Shown here: piece after piece, positions 10,916 through 21,780 of the stretch | Layout: every line of letters begins with the position of its first letter | Numbering within the stretch: position 1 is the first letter of the stretch | Assembly (NCBI RefSeq): GCF_013368755.1 | Contig: NC_049562.1 | Span: forward strand, 2,356,001-2,420,000 | DNA: 64,000 nt | From: Talaromyces rugulosus | Taxonomy: Eukaryota; Ascomycota; Eurotiomycetes; Eurotiales; Trichocomaceae | Reading direction: 5' to 3' | Position numbers and translations under genes: made by a program | Notes under the pieces: model-generated | The model's database searches: none | The model's input: the letters and a program-made list of their open reading frames with translations, nothing else | What the model was told of the DNA's origin: nothing

Positions 10916-11497
10916 TTAACAGAACATGAGGCTGTGAACAGTAGTGGTGGTATTGATGGTGCGACGGGGAGCGGAAGGAAACTTCGCAAACAGCGCGGAA
11001 AAGAGGGCGCTCGGGATCCATCCGAACCCCCGACTTAACATCAAACCCATCCCAAGTCGTCACCAGACTGGAAATTAGGCAGTGTTGAGGAGAGAGAATG
11101 CGGGGGTTATTATCATAGCCAACTCGTTCACGTTGCTCTATGATGCCGATAATTCTATACGTTCCATCTCAGTCGTCTCCGGCCTAGAATATTCAAGTAC
11201 ATATATATATATAATCCCGGGCCGGAACTTTGGATAGCAGCGACAAGAAAGAGACAACTTTGAGAAACACTTGCCACGACTTACACCAGCACATGCTCTT
11301 AGGAATGTAAATTGCCAAAACAGTGTAAGAGATTAAGAATTGGCCCTAAAACACAGCTTCCGGGGCCTGGTTCCGACATACGAACCATGTCAATTACGAT
11401 ACCTTGCCAGGTAATAATAATGAACCCTACCAATGGCCGAAGTTGGCTGGAATAATTTGGAAACCATCTTGTAGCACTTTTCCGAGGTTGTGCTCAA
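10916..11497. other. Intergenic region between HNH gene and tRNA-Leu(AAG)
   Basis: Promoter side of the HNH gene, then AT-rich sequence with a short TA repeat near 11201-11212. No gene recognised. Confidence 0.45.
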
Positions 11498-11651
11498 GGC
11501 AAGATGGCCGAGTTGGTTATGGGTAAGATCATCTCCGCATACATTCTAAACCACTCACTAACAAAATAATCAGCGTCAGGTTAAGGTCACACCTTAATAT
11601 ATGTCTCCTGATGGACGCAAGTCCGCGTGGGTTCAAATCCCACTCTTGTCA
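11498..11651 (+). tRNA. tRNA-Leu(AAG), copy 1, with anticodon-loop intron plus GT-AG insertion in the D-stem
   Basis: Acceptor GGCAAGA (11498-11504) pairs with TCTTGTC (11644-11650) with one G-T wobble; discriminator A at 11651. T-arm GTGGG-TTCAAAT-CCCAC. D-stem GCC (11507-11509) pairs with GGC formed only after removing 11523-11573 (51 nt; GTAAGA start, CTAAC at 11558-11562, ATCAG end). Anticodon stem TCAGG (11576-11580) with CCTGA (11607-11611), loop TT-AAG-G, anticodon 11583-11585, canonical intron about 11587-11605 (19 nt). Variable arm GGAC-GCAA-GTCC. Predicted mature length is 84 nt. A T-run follows from about 11655 as terminator. Confidence 0.87.
11523..11573 (+). other. Spliceosomal-type intron-like insertion in tRNA-Leu(AAG) copy 1
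   Basis: 51 nt, starts GTAAGATC, branch-like CTAAC followed by 11 nt to ATCAG. Excision joins GG and C to restore the D-stem 3' strand. Confidence 0.78.
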
Positions 11652-12126
11652 ACCTTTTTTTTTATAGAGGGTATAACTTTTTTATGATAATAATAGAGAG
11701 TTGAAATTCTAGTTCTTGTGTGCCGAGAACGGCAACCCTATTTTTTTTTGCGCTACCAAGTTACAAGCCAAGGCTTTGTCCCACGTACCATGTATTACTA
11801 TATTTCGCGTTCGCAAGAGAAAAGAATGTATAAACTAGTTCAATTCACTTTTTCAATTCCAATTCGGAGATTTTGTCCCATTACACCATTGACGTACATG
11901 TATGTATATACCATACCCTAACAGACTAAACAGACATCTAGACGAATGAATGCTATTGCAATGACAATGACCGTTTTGTCTAATCCCGGAACCACTTGCA
12001 AGAAATATGGATGCCATTCATGTGAAGAGAAAACCAAAAAACAAAAACCGAAGAAAATACCCATGCAAAGCCCGCTAAAGCCATATGCCAAGGTAGATGG
12101 AGTTTACTTTCGGCTCCCGACGATTT
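11652..12126. other. Intergenic region
   Basis: AT-rich with short forward frames lacking any domain; 3' flank of the mitochondrial carrier gene. Nothing supported. Confidence 0.45.
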
Positions 12127-13440
12127 TTAACCCATGGCCCGCATCACCAGTTCCACACTAGAGTAACAGGTTAATACCGATGTATACTTATCCAACCTAG
12201 AACAATTACTCACGTTGCAAATGTGCCTGCCGACACTGGCATGGCCCTAAGCAGGGTAGGACCCAGTCCCCTGAAAAGCGCGCCGAATCCCTCAGCCGCG
12301 ACTGTCTGCCGGAAACAATCGGTCATACTCTTGTATTTTTGCTGGGCACCGAAGCCGTCGGTCTGCATTTTGCTCTTAATCACATCAAGCGGATAGCTGG
12401 AAAGCCAGAGACCTTCGCCAGCCAGACCTCCGTAGGTAGCGACCTTGATACTGGAGATATCCTCTCGCTTGATGTTGTTACGCTTTGCGTCTTGATTCAT
12501 CAAATACTCAAAGGTTAAAAACCACACACCGTACGCTTGCGCTTCTCGGAAGATGGTGACCACTTCACCACGGTAGAGACCGCGGAGCACGCCGCCGTGA
12601 GAAGACAACTTGCGTACACAGTCTATGGGCCCATTGTACAGCCGACCGGCTCCATGGGGCTGGGCCTGCAGTCGGATACGGACATGCTCGATAGGTCCAG
12701 AAATGACCGAGTTGGTAACACCTGCAAAGGCACCAGCGAGGTAGTACTGTGAGTAGGAAAGACCAGGGTGCAGGGGAGAATTTTTCGAATTCCGCTCTTC
12801 AAAAAATCTCCGTGCCTGGTGGAAAGCACCGAACTGAACACTAACCTGTAGAATTGTCAGGAACGGTTAAAACACAATACAAATCTCGAGGAGACTACTC
12901 ACACAAGCACCAATTCCAATCAATGGAGTCAGCGTGCCTTTGTAGAAAGCCAAAGGACCTTCATTTTTGAAGATTTTCGACGCACAGTCAAGCGCATTGG
13001 AGTACTGTGATGTTGTCTGTAGCCGCACCTTGACGATATCTGTTGTCGAATTAGATGATTAATCGGAACCTCCTCTAGCAATCTAATATCCCATCACATA
13101 CCAAAAGGTTGGCCTGCATTCAAAGTTAGCAAATAAATCAATCCCATGATTTTCCGCCTCTAATGAGCAGACATGAAGCCCGGTCGGTCTCTGTGTGCTT
13201 GGCCAAATCTCATGAGGAGCGGGGTTGAGCATGTCAATCAATTGGCAGCAAGCAACGCCTAGCGACTTCTAGGACTGACACAATCATGCGTCTCGAATTG
13301 CGTGGGCTCAATGAAGATTCATATCACATACCCAACAGGACCTGAGTAATGCCGCCTGCAGCGCCGGCAAAGAGGTCCTTGGCAGTACGCGCCCAGCCAG
13401 CATTGGCTAGGTCGTCATCGATTTTCTCAAAGTCCTCCAT
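12127..13440 (-). CDS. Mitochondrial carrier (SLC25), YMC1-type, with a 12-nt micro-exon
   Basis: Five exons: 13440-13332, 13113-13102, 13039-12903, 12845-12214 and 12157-12127, spliced to 306 residues. Three carrier repeats are present. The first signature reads GQPFDIVKVRLQ, of which GQPF comes from the 12-nt second exon; the second region has GPIEHVRIRLQ, the third SYPLDVIKSKMQ. Glycine-rich helix ends (FAGAAGG, LAGAFAGV, YGGLAGE) are intact. KGTLTPLIGIGACVSVQFG is characteristic of yeast Ymc1 and its Aspergillus relatives, inner-membrane carriers linked to amino-acid and organic-acid transport; the exact substrate is an inference. Introns are 218, 62, 57 and 56 nt. The gene is head-to-head with mitochondrial IF2. 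Confidence 0.88.
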
Positions 13441-13760
13441 TTTCAGCGGGCAGAGGAGCGACAAGCAGATCGAGAAAAACTGGCAGGTTGAGAGGAAGGC
13501 ATCTTGTTCTTATCTGCAAGATGGACAAGACCATCGCTCGTCCCTGTCCGATTGCGCAACCCCGGGCGGCGCTGTAACTGGCCGGATTCCCCGAGTCACG
13601 TGAACGGGGACCCACCTTGGTGCCAAGCCCGGGCGGGAAGGTTAAACCGGAGCGCGCCTGCCCTCGGGGAAAAAAAACATAATGAGAATAAGTTCACGCA
13701 GCGCCGAAGACCCAATCGAGACAAGACAGGACGAGATGATGCCTTGAGCGTCCTCGCATC
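13441..13760. promoter_or_regulatory. Divergent intergenic region between YMC1-type carrier and mitochondrial IF2
   Basis: Only 320 bp separate the two start codons, so promoters and 5' leaders must share it. Both products act in mitochondria, which makes common regulation plausible. It contains a GC-rich stretch (CCCGGG-type sites near 13560 and 13630). No specific factor site can be assigned. Confidence 0.5.
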
Positions 13761-16700
13761 ATGCAAAGAAGAGCCCTGAGGCGGGTGAGTTGTCTTTGCC
13801 CTTGCGTTTTCCAGCCATGCTATGCCATTGCTTTGTTGCCGGATGCAGACTGACCACATACTTCTCTCCTCTACAGATATGCCGGCGTCCACACATCGAC
13901 TCGGCGTATACCGCGGCCGTGACGTGTCGGTCACAATGCCTTCGATTCCATTCGGCTTCACGTCATTTCCAATCTGGCGAGGCTGCAGCTGAGGCCAAAA
14001 GCAATGGCAGCGCTAAACCTTCGCCAGAGTCCTCACCCCAAACACCGCAAGGCAGACGGGGTGCTTCCAGCTCTGCAAACAACACCGCGGCCAAATCCCA
14101 GGGTACGCCCCCTCGAGCGCCAGCATTCGGAGCTATGCGGTTTGGCGGCATGAAATCTAGCGGCCAATTGGCTGCTCAGAGTTCGTCCGTGAAGAAAGTG
14201 GTGGGCCTTTCAGCCGCCGAACAAGCAAGCAGGAATGCAATCATGGCATCGCAGCCACGCAAAGCTTCACCCTTAGGGGATACATCAACCACCACGCCCG
14301 TTTCGCCAGAATCCCAAAGAGTGACGAATCAACGCTTTCAACCCCCGCCGAGTTTACGTACTCAGGACTGGGTGTGTCCCGACTGTGCTTATCCTTGCTT
14401 CGGCAAGAACGCTTACTGTCCAAAATGCCGTGCCACTCGCCCTGGATTGAACAAGGCCATTGAAAGCCTGAGAGACGCCAGCCAGCAGAAGACTACGCCC
14501 CGGAAGAACAGCCAGCCCAAAAAGCACCCCCAACCAGACACCGGTCTCAAGATTCGAAAGCTGGGGGCTGAGGCGGCACAGGCGTGGCGAGAAAATAACC
14601 GGGAGGTCACATTTCGCACGATGCTCGATAAGCCCCCTCCAAACATGGAAGTAAATGAAAATCGCGCAAAACAGCAACGTGTGAAGGAGCAAATTGCAAA
14701 GGACGCAAACTTCAAGATTAATTATGTCGAATTCAAGCCGCCGGATGGCGAACAGGATCCGGAGGATGCTACAAACACAACAACGACAACGGGTAAAAGC
14801 GAGGAAATTGAAATTGAAAGAGACACCCGGAGTAGGAGACGTGCAAAGCCAGTTAGGCGCGAACAGTTCTTTTACGAAGACGAGGACTTCGACCCTGAGG
14901 AATTAGAAGCGCGAAAACAAAAGCGAAAGCAACAGAAGAAACAAAAGGATGTTGCCCCGGCTCCGAGCCCATTGTATCTTCCTGAATTCATCAGTGTTAG
15001 CAATCTTGCCACCGTCCTCGGCGTGCGACAGGCGGACTTCATCTACCACTTGGAAGAGATTGGGTTTGAAGGAGTGATTCACAGTCATGTCTTGGATGCC
15101 GAAACAGCAGGGCTCATTGCGGCAGAGTATAACTTCGAGGCAATCTTTGATACGGGTGAACAGGATTTGAAGGCAGCCCCTGAACCCGAAGACAAGTCTC
15201 TATTGCCATCACGGCCTCCCGTAGTGACTATTATGGGACACGTTGACCATGGCAAGACAACGCTCCTAGACTGGCTTCGGAAATCCGCTGTCGTTGCGTC
15301 CGAGCACGGTGGAATCACACAACACATTGGAGCCTTTTCCGTGTCAATGCCATCTGGCAAATCTATCACCTTCCTCGATACCCCTGGCCACGCTGCCTTT
15401 TTGGACATGCGCCGAAGAGGGGCGGATATGACAGATATCGTTGTATTGGTTGTAGCCGCCGACGACAGCGTCAAACCGCAGACGTTGGAAGCGATAAACC
15501 ATGCCAAGCAGGCTAATGTGCCCATCATCGTGGCCATCAACAAGGTCGATAAAGACAACGTGAACATAGAAAAGGTTAAACAGGACCTGGCCCGCCATAG
15601 CGTTGATGTTGAAGACTATGGAGGAGACGTTCAGGCTATCCCTGTCAGTGGGAAAACTGGCCAGGGCATGTTGGAGCTTGAGGAGGCTATAGTGACCCAA
15701 TCAGAGCTTCTCGACCACCGAGCTGATACCGAAGGGAATGCCGAAGGATGGGTTGTCGAAGCCACGACCAAGAAGGCTGGCCGTGTTGCAACCATTTTAG
15801 TCAAACGAGGCACGATCTACCCTGGTGATATTCTTGTTGCCGGTTCTACGTGGACACGAATCAAGACTTTGAGGAACGAGGCAGGGATTACTTTGGAAAA
15901 GGCCACGCCCGGCTTACCTGTTGAAGTTGATGGCTGGAAGGAACAGCCGGAGGCAGGTTCCGAAGTTTTGGAGACGTCGACCGAACAGCATGCCAAAGCG
16001 GTTGTCGAATACCGCATGGAGCGAATGGACACCAAGAAATTGGGCCAGGACACAACCGCGATCAACGAAATCCGTCGTGAAACCATTGAACATAGGCGTC
16101 GCATGAGCAAAGAGGGCGATTTTGAAGCTCAAAAGGCGCCAGCAGGTCCTAAGCCTGTCAACTTTATTGTCAAGGCCGATGTCTTTGGGTCGGTTGAGGC
16201 CGTTTCCAGCTCGGTTAGTGGAATCGGCAACAACGACGTTTTCGCCCAGATACTGCGCTCCGGTGTTGGACAGGTCAGCGAGTTTGACATCACTCATGCA
16301 GCTACATCCAATGCCTCGGTGATCAATTTTAACAGTGATATCGACCCCATGATTTCGCGAATGGCTGAAAACCAAGGTGTCAAAATAATGAATCATAATA
16401 TTATCTACGAGCTCATTGACGACGTGAAGGCCACCATGAGCGAACAGCTGCCCCCCAATATCATCCACCGTGTCACCGGTGAGGCCGCGATTGGTCAGGT
16501 ATTCGACATCACCATCAAGGGCCGGAAAACGATGCCGGTCGCTGGTTGCAAGGTCCGCAACGGCGTGATCAGTCGCTCTAAGAAAGTCCGCGTAATGCGA
16601 GAGAAGGAAATTGTCTACGATGGTATGTTTAACATTCATTTCTGTTTCCAGAAAATACTAATCAGTATTAAAATGCACAGGCACTCTCTCATCTCTCAAA

Positions 16701-16835
16701 AACGTCAAGAAAGATGTCACCGAGATGCGCAAGGACAGCGAATGCGGCATGGGCTTTGAAGGCTGGTCTGCCTTTGAGGTCGGCGACCATGTTCAATCCT
16801 ACGAAGAAATCATCGAAAAGAGATACCTCGAGTGA
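13761..16835 (+). CDS. Mitochondrial translation initiation factor IF-2 with N-terminal zinc finger
   Basis: Exons 13761-13784, 13877-16622 and 16681-16835 join to 974 residues. The first exon gives MQRRALRR, which with the next residues forms an Arg-rich mitochondrial presequence. A RanBP2-type zinc finger (WVCPDC and YCPKCR, about residues 172-196) precedes a charged linker, the IF2 N-terminal helical module ([16 protein letters not shown]) and the GTPase domain: G1 GHVDHGKT near 462, G2 GGITQHIG, G3 DTPGHAAF, G4 NKVD. Domains II-IV follow ([41 protein letters not shown]). The last exon restores [19 protein letters not shown], conserved in IF2. The forward frame starting at 13790 is an intron reading. 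It brings initiator tRNA to the mitoribosome. The zinc finger is not part of bacterial IF2. Confidence 0.93.
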
Positions 16836-17282
16836 AAAGAAAAATACTCGGTCATCTGTCCCTCTTGACTTGGTTTACTAATATCTTCATGTGTACTTTT
16901 ACGTCTAGCACCTCACCTGCATTAATAGATGGGGGGAAAAACTATTTGTCTTGCATATTCGGAGTTGGGAGGATATTGACGATGTTATTGTCTGATACTG
17001 GACATGCCATTTTATCCTATCATGTATAAATATAAATACCACTATGCGCTTGGAAATAAATTGATTTTTTTATTAAAAAAAAGGCATGACCTGTTATGAG
17101 TTAGGGCTAAAATAGGCTTGATTAGCTTTGCATTTCCGGTGCTAGTCTTAAAACAGTTTAGCTTTTCTGTGTTCCTTTTCCTCACACAATATTTGAGCAA
17201 TCTTATCGATATTATTTATCATATTATTGCCACTAACTTTTCCCTACATAGACAAAAAATTAAGGCTACTTAAAAAAAGTAT
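16836..17282. other. Intergenic region
   Basis: AT-rich 3' flank of IF2m and terminator side of the reverse-strand tRNA-Leu(AAG). No gene seen. Confidence 0.5.
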
Positions 17283-17439
17283 TGACAAGAGTGGTATTCG
17301 AAACCACGCGGACTTGCGTCCATCAGGAGACATATATTAAGGTGTGACCTTAACCTGACGCTGATTCTTTTGTTAGTTGATGATTCAGGATGTGTAGTGC
17401 TGGGATGAGCATACCCATAACCAACTCGGCCATCTTGCC
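17283..17439 (-). tRNA. tRNA-Leu(AAG), copy 2, with anticodon-loop intron plus GT-AG insertion in the D-stem
   Basis: Reverse-strand acceptor GGCAAGA (17439-17433) pairs with TCTTGTC (17290-17284); discriminator A is 17283. The exonic sequence matches copy 1 except in the T-arm, which is GTGGT-TTCGAAT-ACCAC here: a G-C pair has become T-A, so pairing is conserved. Anticodon AAG is 17351-17349; the canonical intron (17347-17329, 19 nt) is identical to copy 1. The D-stem insertion (17414-17361, 54 nt; GTATGC start, CTAAC at 17376-17372, ATCAG end) differs from copy 1 nearly everywhere but its ends. Mature length 84 nt. A T-run follows on the reverse strand. Confidence 0.87.
17361..17414 (-). 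other. Spliceosomal-type intron-like insertion in tRNA-Leu(AAG) copy 2
   Basis: 54 nt, GTATGC start, CTAAC then 11 nt to ATCAG. Only the donor, the branch/acceptor block and a few scattered bases are shared with copy 1. Confidence 0.78.
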
Positions 17440-17688
17440 GTGATGATACAGACCCTGGAAAGTACATTAAGATCTTTACTGCAACGCTGCGCTCGTTGGG
17501 TGTTTAGCGCCAATTGTACCAGGGCTGTGTTTCCCGACTTCCGATGGAACGTGTACTAACTACCGTTGGTTGCTTATTATTTAAATTCTTGAAAATTTAC
17601 CGACGATGAGATTTTAATCACATCGACTTCTTAGGATCTGTATATTGTTTTATATAAAATTGCTAATACTTTCAACGAAAATTCAACC

Positions 17689-18567
17689 ATGAGCCACAGC
17701 GTCCGGCACTTTGCCGGCGATCTCTATGCCAATGCTGGCATCTGGAGTCCGCCGTCCAGCGCTGCAAAGTACGTGTTCAAAATCAAAAAAGGGGGGTCAA
17801 TAAGCAGATCAAGCATGGCTAATCAGGCAACACGAGCAGCTTTTGCGAAGAAGACTACGCTGTAACCATCTACATTGCCGAGTTTATCAATTCCCTCAGC
17901 AATCTGGTCTACAGTATGTCTCTACCCTCAGTTACATAGCAGAAGTTAATTCCAAACCTTAGTCTACTATGGCATTCAACAATACTCAAAATCCCGCTCT
18001 GTAGACACCATGTCCGCATCTCTTGTTCTCGTGGGTGTCTGCTCATTTATTTTTCACGCGTCTCTGCGCCAGACCATGCAATTTGGCGACGATCTCTCCA
18101 TGCTGTTCCTTGCCGGGTCGCTGATCCAGCGCTTATACTGCGCTGGACAGGAAGCGCCAACCAGGCGTCTCATCACAGTTATAGTCTACGCCACTGTCTG
18201 TCTGATGTCGGCATACTACGTGCAGAGCGGAAATATCGTTATACACACGTCCATGTTTGCTGTTATGTTGACGTTTGTCTGGCCACGCACTCTTTATCTA
18301 ATCAGCCGCCGCCAGGCGCAATCACCGCAAAAAAACGCCCAGGAAAAGGCGCGGCTCCGTTGGAACTTTAAAAAGGCGGTTGCATACCTGGTGCTGGGGT
18401 TCTTGGTGTGGAATATTGACCTCGAGGCGTGTCAGCTGCTGAGAAACTTACGCAATGCGATTGGCGTGCCGTGGGCCTGGGCGTTGGAGTTGCATGGCTG
18501 GTGGCATTTTTTCACGGCTTTGGGTGCTGCGGTGTACATGGATCTTATTAGAGATCTGTGTCCGTAG
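17689..18567 (+). CDS. Alkaline ceramidase (YPC1/YDC1 family)
   Basis: Exons 17689-17768, 17840-17913 and 17963-18567 (introns 71 and 49 nt) give 252 residues. The acceptor at 17839 is preferred over the AG at 17826 because only it restores SSAANFCEEDY, the family's conserved FCE motif. Then follow AEFINSLSNLVY, FHASLRQTMQFGDDLSMLF (conserved His and Asp metal ligands) and the C-terminal ELHGWWHFFTALGA, whose two histidines complete the zinc site. Seven hydrophobic segments fit the family topology in the ER/Golgi membrane. The enzyme hydrolyses (phyto/dihydro)ceramide to a long-chain base and fatty acid. It is divergent from tRNA-Leu(AAG) copy 2, 249 bp upstream. Confidence 0.9.
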
Positions 18568-18727
18568 ACAACCGACTGTTAAGTACATAATCTAGGTGGC
18601 AGGGATTTTTTTTTCCCCCAGTAATCAAATCCCAGTCGATCTTGTTTACAACTGTTCTCAATTAGAGGCCAGGAAAACGTACATAGAAACAGAAACGGTA
18701 TCTGCCGCACACAATACAATTCAATGT

Positions 18728-20876
18728 TCAATAAACATAAACAAAATCCTCGTTTTGCCAATCCGTTGCATCGTCCAAAGACCGATCCTCCTCCAGCGTG
18801 TTCGCGGTCGTCTTGGAATCAATATCATCGTCTCCGGCTTTGACGGCCGACATGGACTTGTCAACCACCTTTCTTGTCTTACCAACGGCTTCGCGCCTCT
18901 TCTCATGCCTGTGGTTCTGGATTTTCAAGATGATAATCTGTATACTGTGCTCTTCTGTATCAGTATGATGAGCCAAGAAAACGGTAATAACAAACCTACG
19001 CATAAATAATAATCAATAAAATAAAAAGAACAAGGTTGGAAACGAGGCCTCGACGGTAAAGAGGAGCTTCTTCGGTAGTGTACAAATTAGGACCGAGGAC
19101 CTGTTGTATCAATTGATTTTAGACTGGCAGATTTCCGGTATGTATCCAGTCCAAACACTCACGTTTCCAGCTGATTGGCCAACGATCATGATAGCCGTGG
19201 TGATTTTCTTCTTGGTCTCGCCAGCCGTGTTTGCAGCTTGCCACGAGTATATCAGGGGGGTGATTCCAGGGTATACTGAGATCTAGCGGAGGATTGTAAG
19301 TATACAGTATTAACCGCCATACACTCATACACTCAATGGCACTCACTAAATAGTATCCTACCAAGAGCGGACCTTTGTGAGCAGTGTCGTGACTTAGAAG
19401 CAATAGCATCACGCATCCGATGATTGGCGGGATTGACAGAAACATCAGGACGGGGCTTTTTAGCTTCCATATCATGGCAATATATGCCCCTCCCATCGTT
19501 GCAATCAACTGAACCGCACCAAAAGGCATGTTGAAAAGGATCGTTTTGAACTCGTTGTACCCAAAGCCCTTGATGATGAGCGGGCCAAAAGTCGAGATGC
19601 CGCCACTGGGAACTCTGTATGGTCCTCTGATTAGGGTTTAGTTCCGAGAAAATCAAAAGTATATGTCCTTACGATATCGAGAAAAGCATGGCAAACCACA
19701 GCCAGGTTTTGGGATCAAAAACGGCTTCTTTGACGTGATCCCATTTCCAGATGTCGTTCTTGATGCCTTGTTGATTGAGGCGCAATCTAGGAAGCACACA
19801 TGTAGTCAGTGCCTATTCATATCTCTTAAATTTCTCCTCTGTTTACCGCTCAACGGCCACCAGCTTGTCTTCTCCTTTGAGAAAATTTGTATCAAGTGGT
19901 GAGTCGGGCATAAAAATCCTAGAGCATAGTTAGATTCACATTAAATTTTTTGCTTTACTTTTTTCCAAAGTACTTACAATATAACAACTGAAAATGCGAC
20001 TGTAAGGACCCCGAAGAACAAAAATATGATCTGATATATCAATTATGCTCAGCACCAACTTGGCGAAAGAGATAAAGATAGGACAAACCTGATACGGGGC
20101 CAGCGTTGAGGAGCTAATATGCCCTAATCCCCATGAGATCAGGCTGCCAAACTATAAAACAGAACCTGTTAGATTTATCTAGAGACATAACAAAGGCTTG
20201 ATTTACCATGTTCGTTATACCGTTCATTGCGTACCAGGCCCCGAGTCTCACAGGCTGCTCCCGTCGTCGATACCACATTTGCGTAACAGAAATAAAAGCA
20301 GGCGCTGCATTAAACTATTAAAAACAGTACTTGAACAAAAGCCACAATGATCGAGGGAAACACACCAACACCGGCTTCAAAGGCACCGAGCAGGAGTCTA
20401 CAAACGAGGAGTCCAGCAAATCCGTTGGCAGCAGACATTGCAGCTAGGACGGCTCCCCAGCAAAATACTGACACTGCTAGGAACTTTCCCAATGGAACTT
20501 TGACGAGAAGATAAGCAACAAGAGGCTGACACACGAGCTGGGCGAGATAGACAACCGCGCCCAGCCATGAGTACTGCTGCCCGTGCAGATTAGTCTTTGT
20601 GACCAAGCCAAAGACAGAGCCGTAGGCAAGTGTAGTCTTATCCAAGGACTGAAGAAAATATATTCCCAGTACGATGGGTAGAACTCTCAAATCAATTAAA
20701 CGCAAAACTCGAGCGTTGTTCTCAGGCGTGAGTATGGCGCTGTGGCCGGCGTTGTGTAGCACTTCCGCCGCTCTGTCTTTACCACTATTTTCTCCATGGG
20801 CGTTGATGCAATGCTCTGGCGCATGCTCAATTGTTTCTACCCCGTGGTAATCTTGAGATTTTGTGTTGTCCGTCAT
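18728..20876 (-). CDS. MFS transporter, DAL5/allantoate permease family
   Basis: Ten exons can be joined in frame: 20876-20366, 20304-20207, 20151-20089, 20030-19978, 19918-19847, 19786-19673, 19626-19347, 19282-19163, 19100-19000 and 18944-18728, for 542 residues. After a hydrophilic N-terminus come TM1 (LPIVLGIYFLQSLDKTTL), the family motif YGSVFGLVTKTNLHGQQYSW, VCRLLLGAFEAGV, then MWYRRREQPVRLGAWYAMNG, FMPDSP and RVPSGGISTFGPLII, all typical of the anion:cation symporter (DAL5/TNA1) group. It ends KTRKVVD and DATDWQNEDFVYVY, the usual tail. Substrate (allantoate, nicotinate or another carboxylate) cannot be assigned. Introns are 46-64 nt. A decayed partial copy lies about 0.5-0.9 kb upstream of its start. 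Confidence 0.88.
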
Positions 20877-21359
20877 GACGATCGAGGGACTGTACACTCG
20901 CCACCAATCGCAGCTTTTGGAAAATATATCCACAAAAATACAGGGGCTCCAGCGAGCAGGGATCTGAGCTTTTGAGATTATTATAAGCGTGTTGGTGCCT
21001 GTATATACCATAGATTGATTGCCCAAGGGGCGACCTTTGGTTCTATGATGCGGTTCTCAACAGGTGGTTTTGGGTGTTTGGCAGACAAAGCGAGCAAGCT
21101 GCTAGCGGCATTCCGCACATGTCGCCGTAGGATGACAGGATTGGTGACACGACCCGGTGCTACGCGGCATACGAACACCATTATATGCCGCACTGCATTA
21201 TATTGAATATAGGCCGCCGGCTAGCGGGAGCTACAAGGCATTGACCCCCGGGGGGAAAATGCGGGGTTTCCTAGGGAATCTAGGGAAATGAGACAGTTTC
21301 TGTCAATTACCGACTAGCTTTCTCAGACACTACAAGATCTTTCTTGAATGTTAACTTGG
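20877..21359. other. Upstream region of the MFS gene
   Basis: Promoter region of the reverse-strand transporter. The frame is open upstream of 20876 to another Met near 21026, which I regard as leader. Nothing else supported. Confidence 0.4.
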
Positions 21360-21780
21360 GTATTGTATAGGTGCTTACGATATCGAGAGAAACATGGCAG
21401 CTAACAGCAACACTGCTGTCATGTAACTACGCGGTCAATATTGTGGGTAGGGATTTTATGAGATTAGACTACCAACTATAAAGCAGAACCATTAAAACTT
21501 TTGTTGGCAGCCACACAAAAAGACCAGAGGCCCGCTGGGCACTCAATCTATGGTATATAGGCCCAAAAAGCTCGGCTCGAGTAATAGGTATCAACTGTGG
21601 CTACCCATCCGTTGGCGCGGGGAAGATAGTCTAACAGTATTCATCTATCGGTAATCCGCATCTTAGATACTTATTATACGTTGGCGCCTGAGGATAAACC
21701 ATAGATTGACTGCCCAATGTCCCTTGGTACAGCTGTCATTATTATATCAATCACTTGCGCCATGTCGCCTAAGGTATAGC
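21360..21780 (-). pseudogene. Decayed partial duplicate of the MFS transporter locus
   Basis: Several blocks match the MFS locus in the same order and orientation. TTACGATATCGAGA...CATGGCA near 21375 matches 19669 onward. CCAACTATAAAGCAGAACC near 21471 matches 20147 onward. CCATAGATTGACTGCCCAA near 21700 matches the leader block near 21009. Intervening exons are missing or unreadable. The blocks therefore represent a deleted, mutated second copy, now non-coding. Alignment was by eye only. Confidence 0.55.

Noticed and set aside
13790..13876. Upstream Met as start of IF2m
   Set aside because: It lies inside an intron; the 24-nt first exon at 13761 with a GTGAGT donor gives a proper Arg-rich presequence.
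17827..17839. Alternative acceptor (AG at 17826) for ceramidase exon 2
   Set aside because: Using it shifts the frame; the AG at 17838-17839 restores the conserved NFCEEDY.
20311..20365. Reading MFS exon 1 through to FPSIIVAFVQ
   Set aside because: Splicing at 20365 yields VAPAFISVTQMWYRRREQ, which matches the DAL5 family; the read-through does not.
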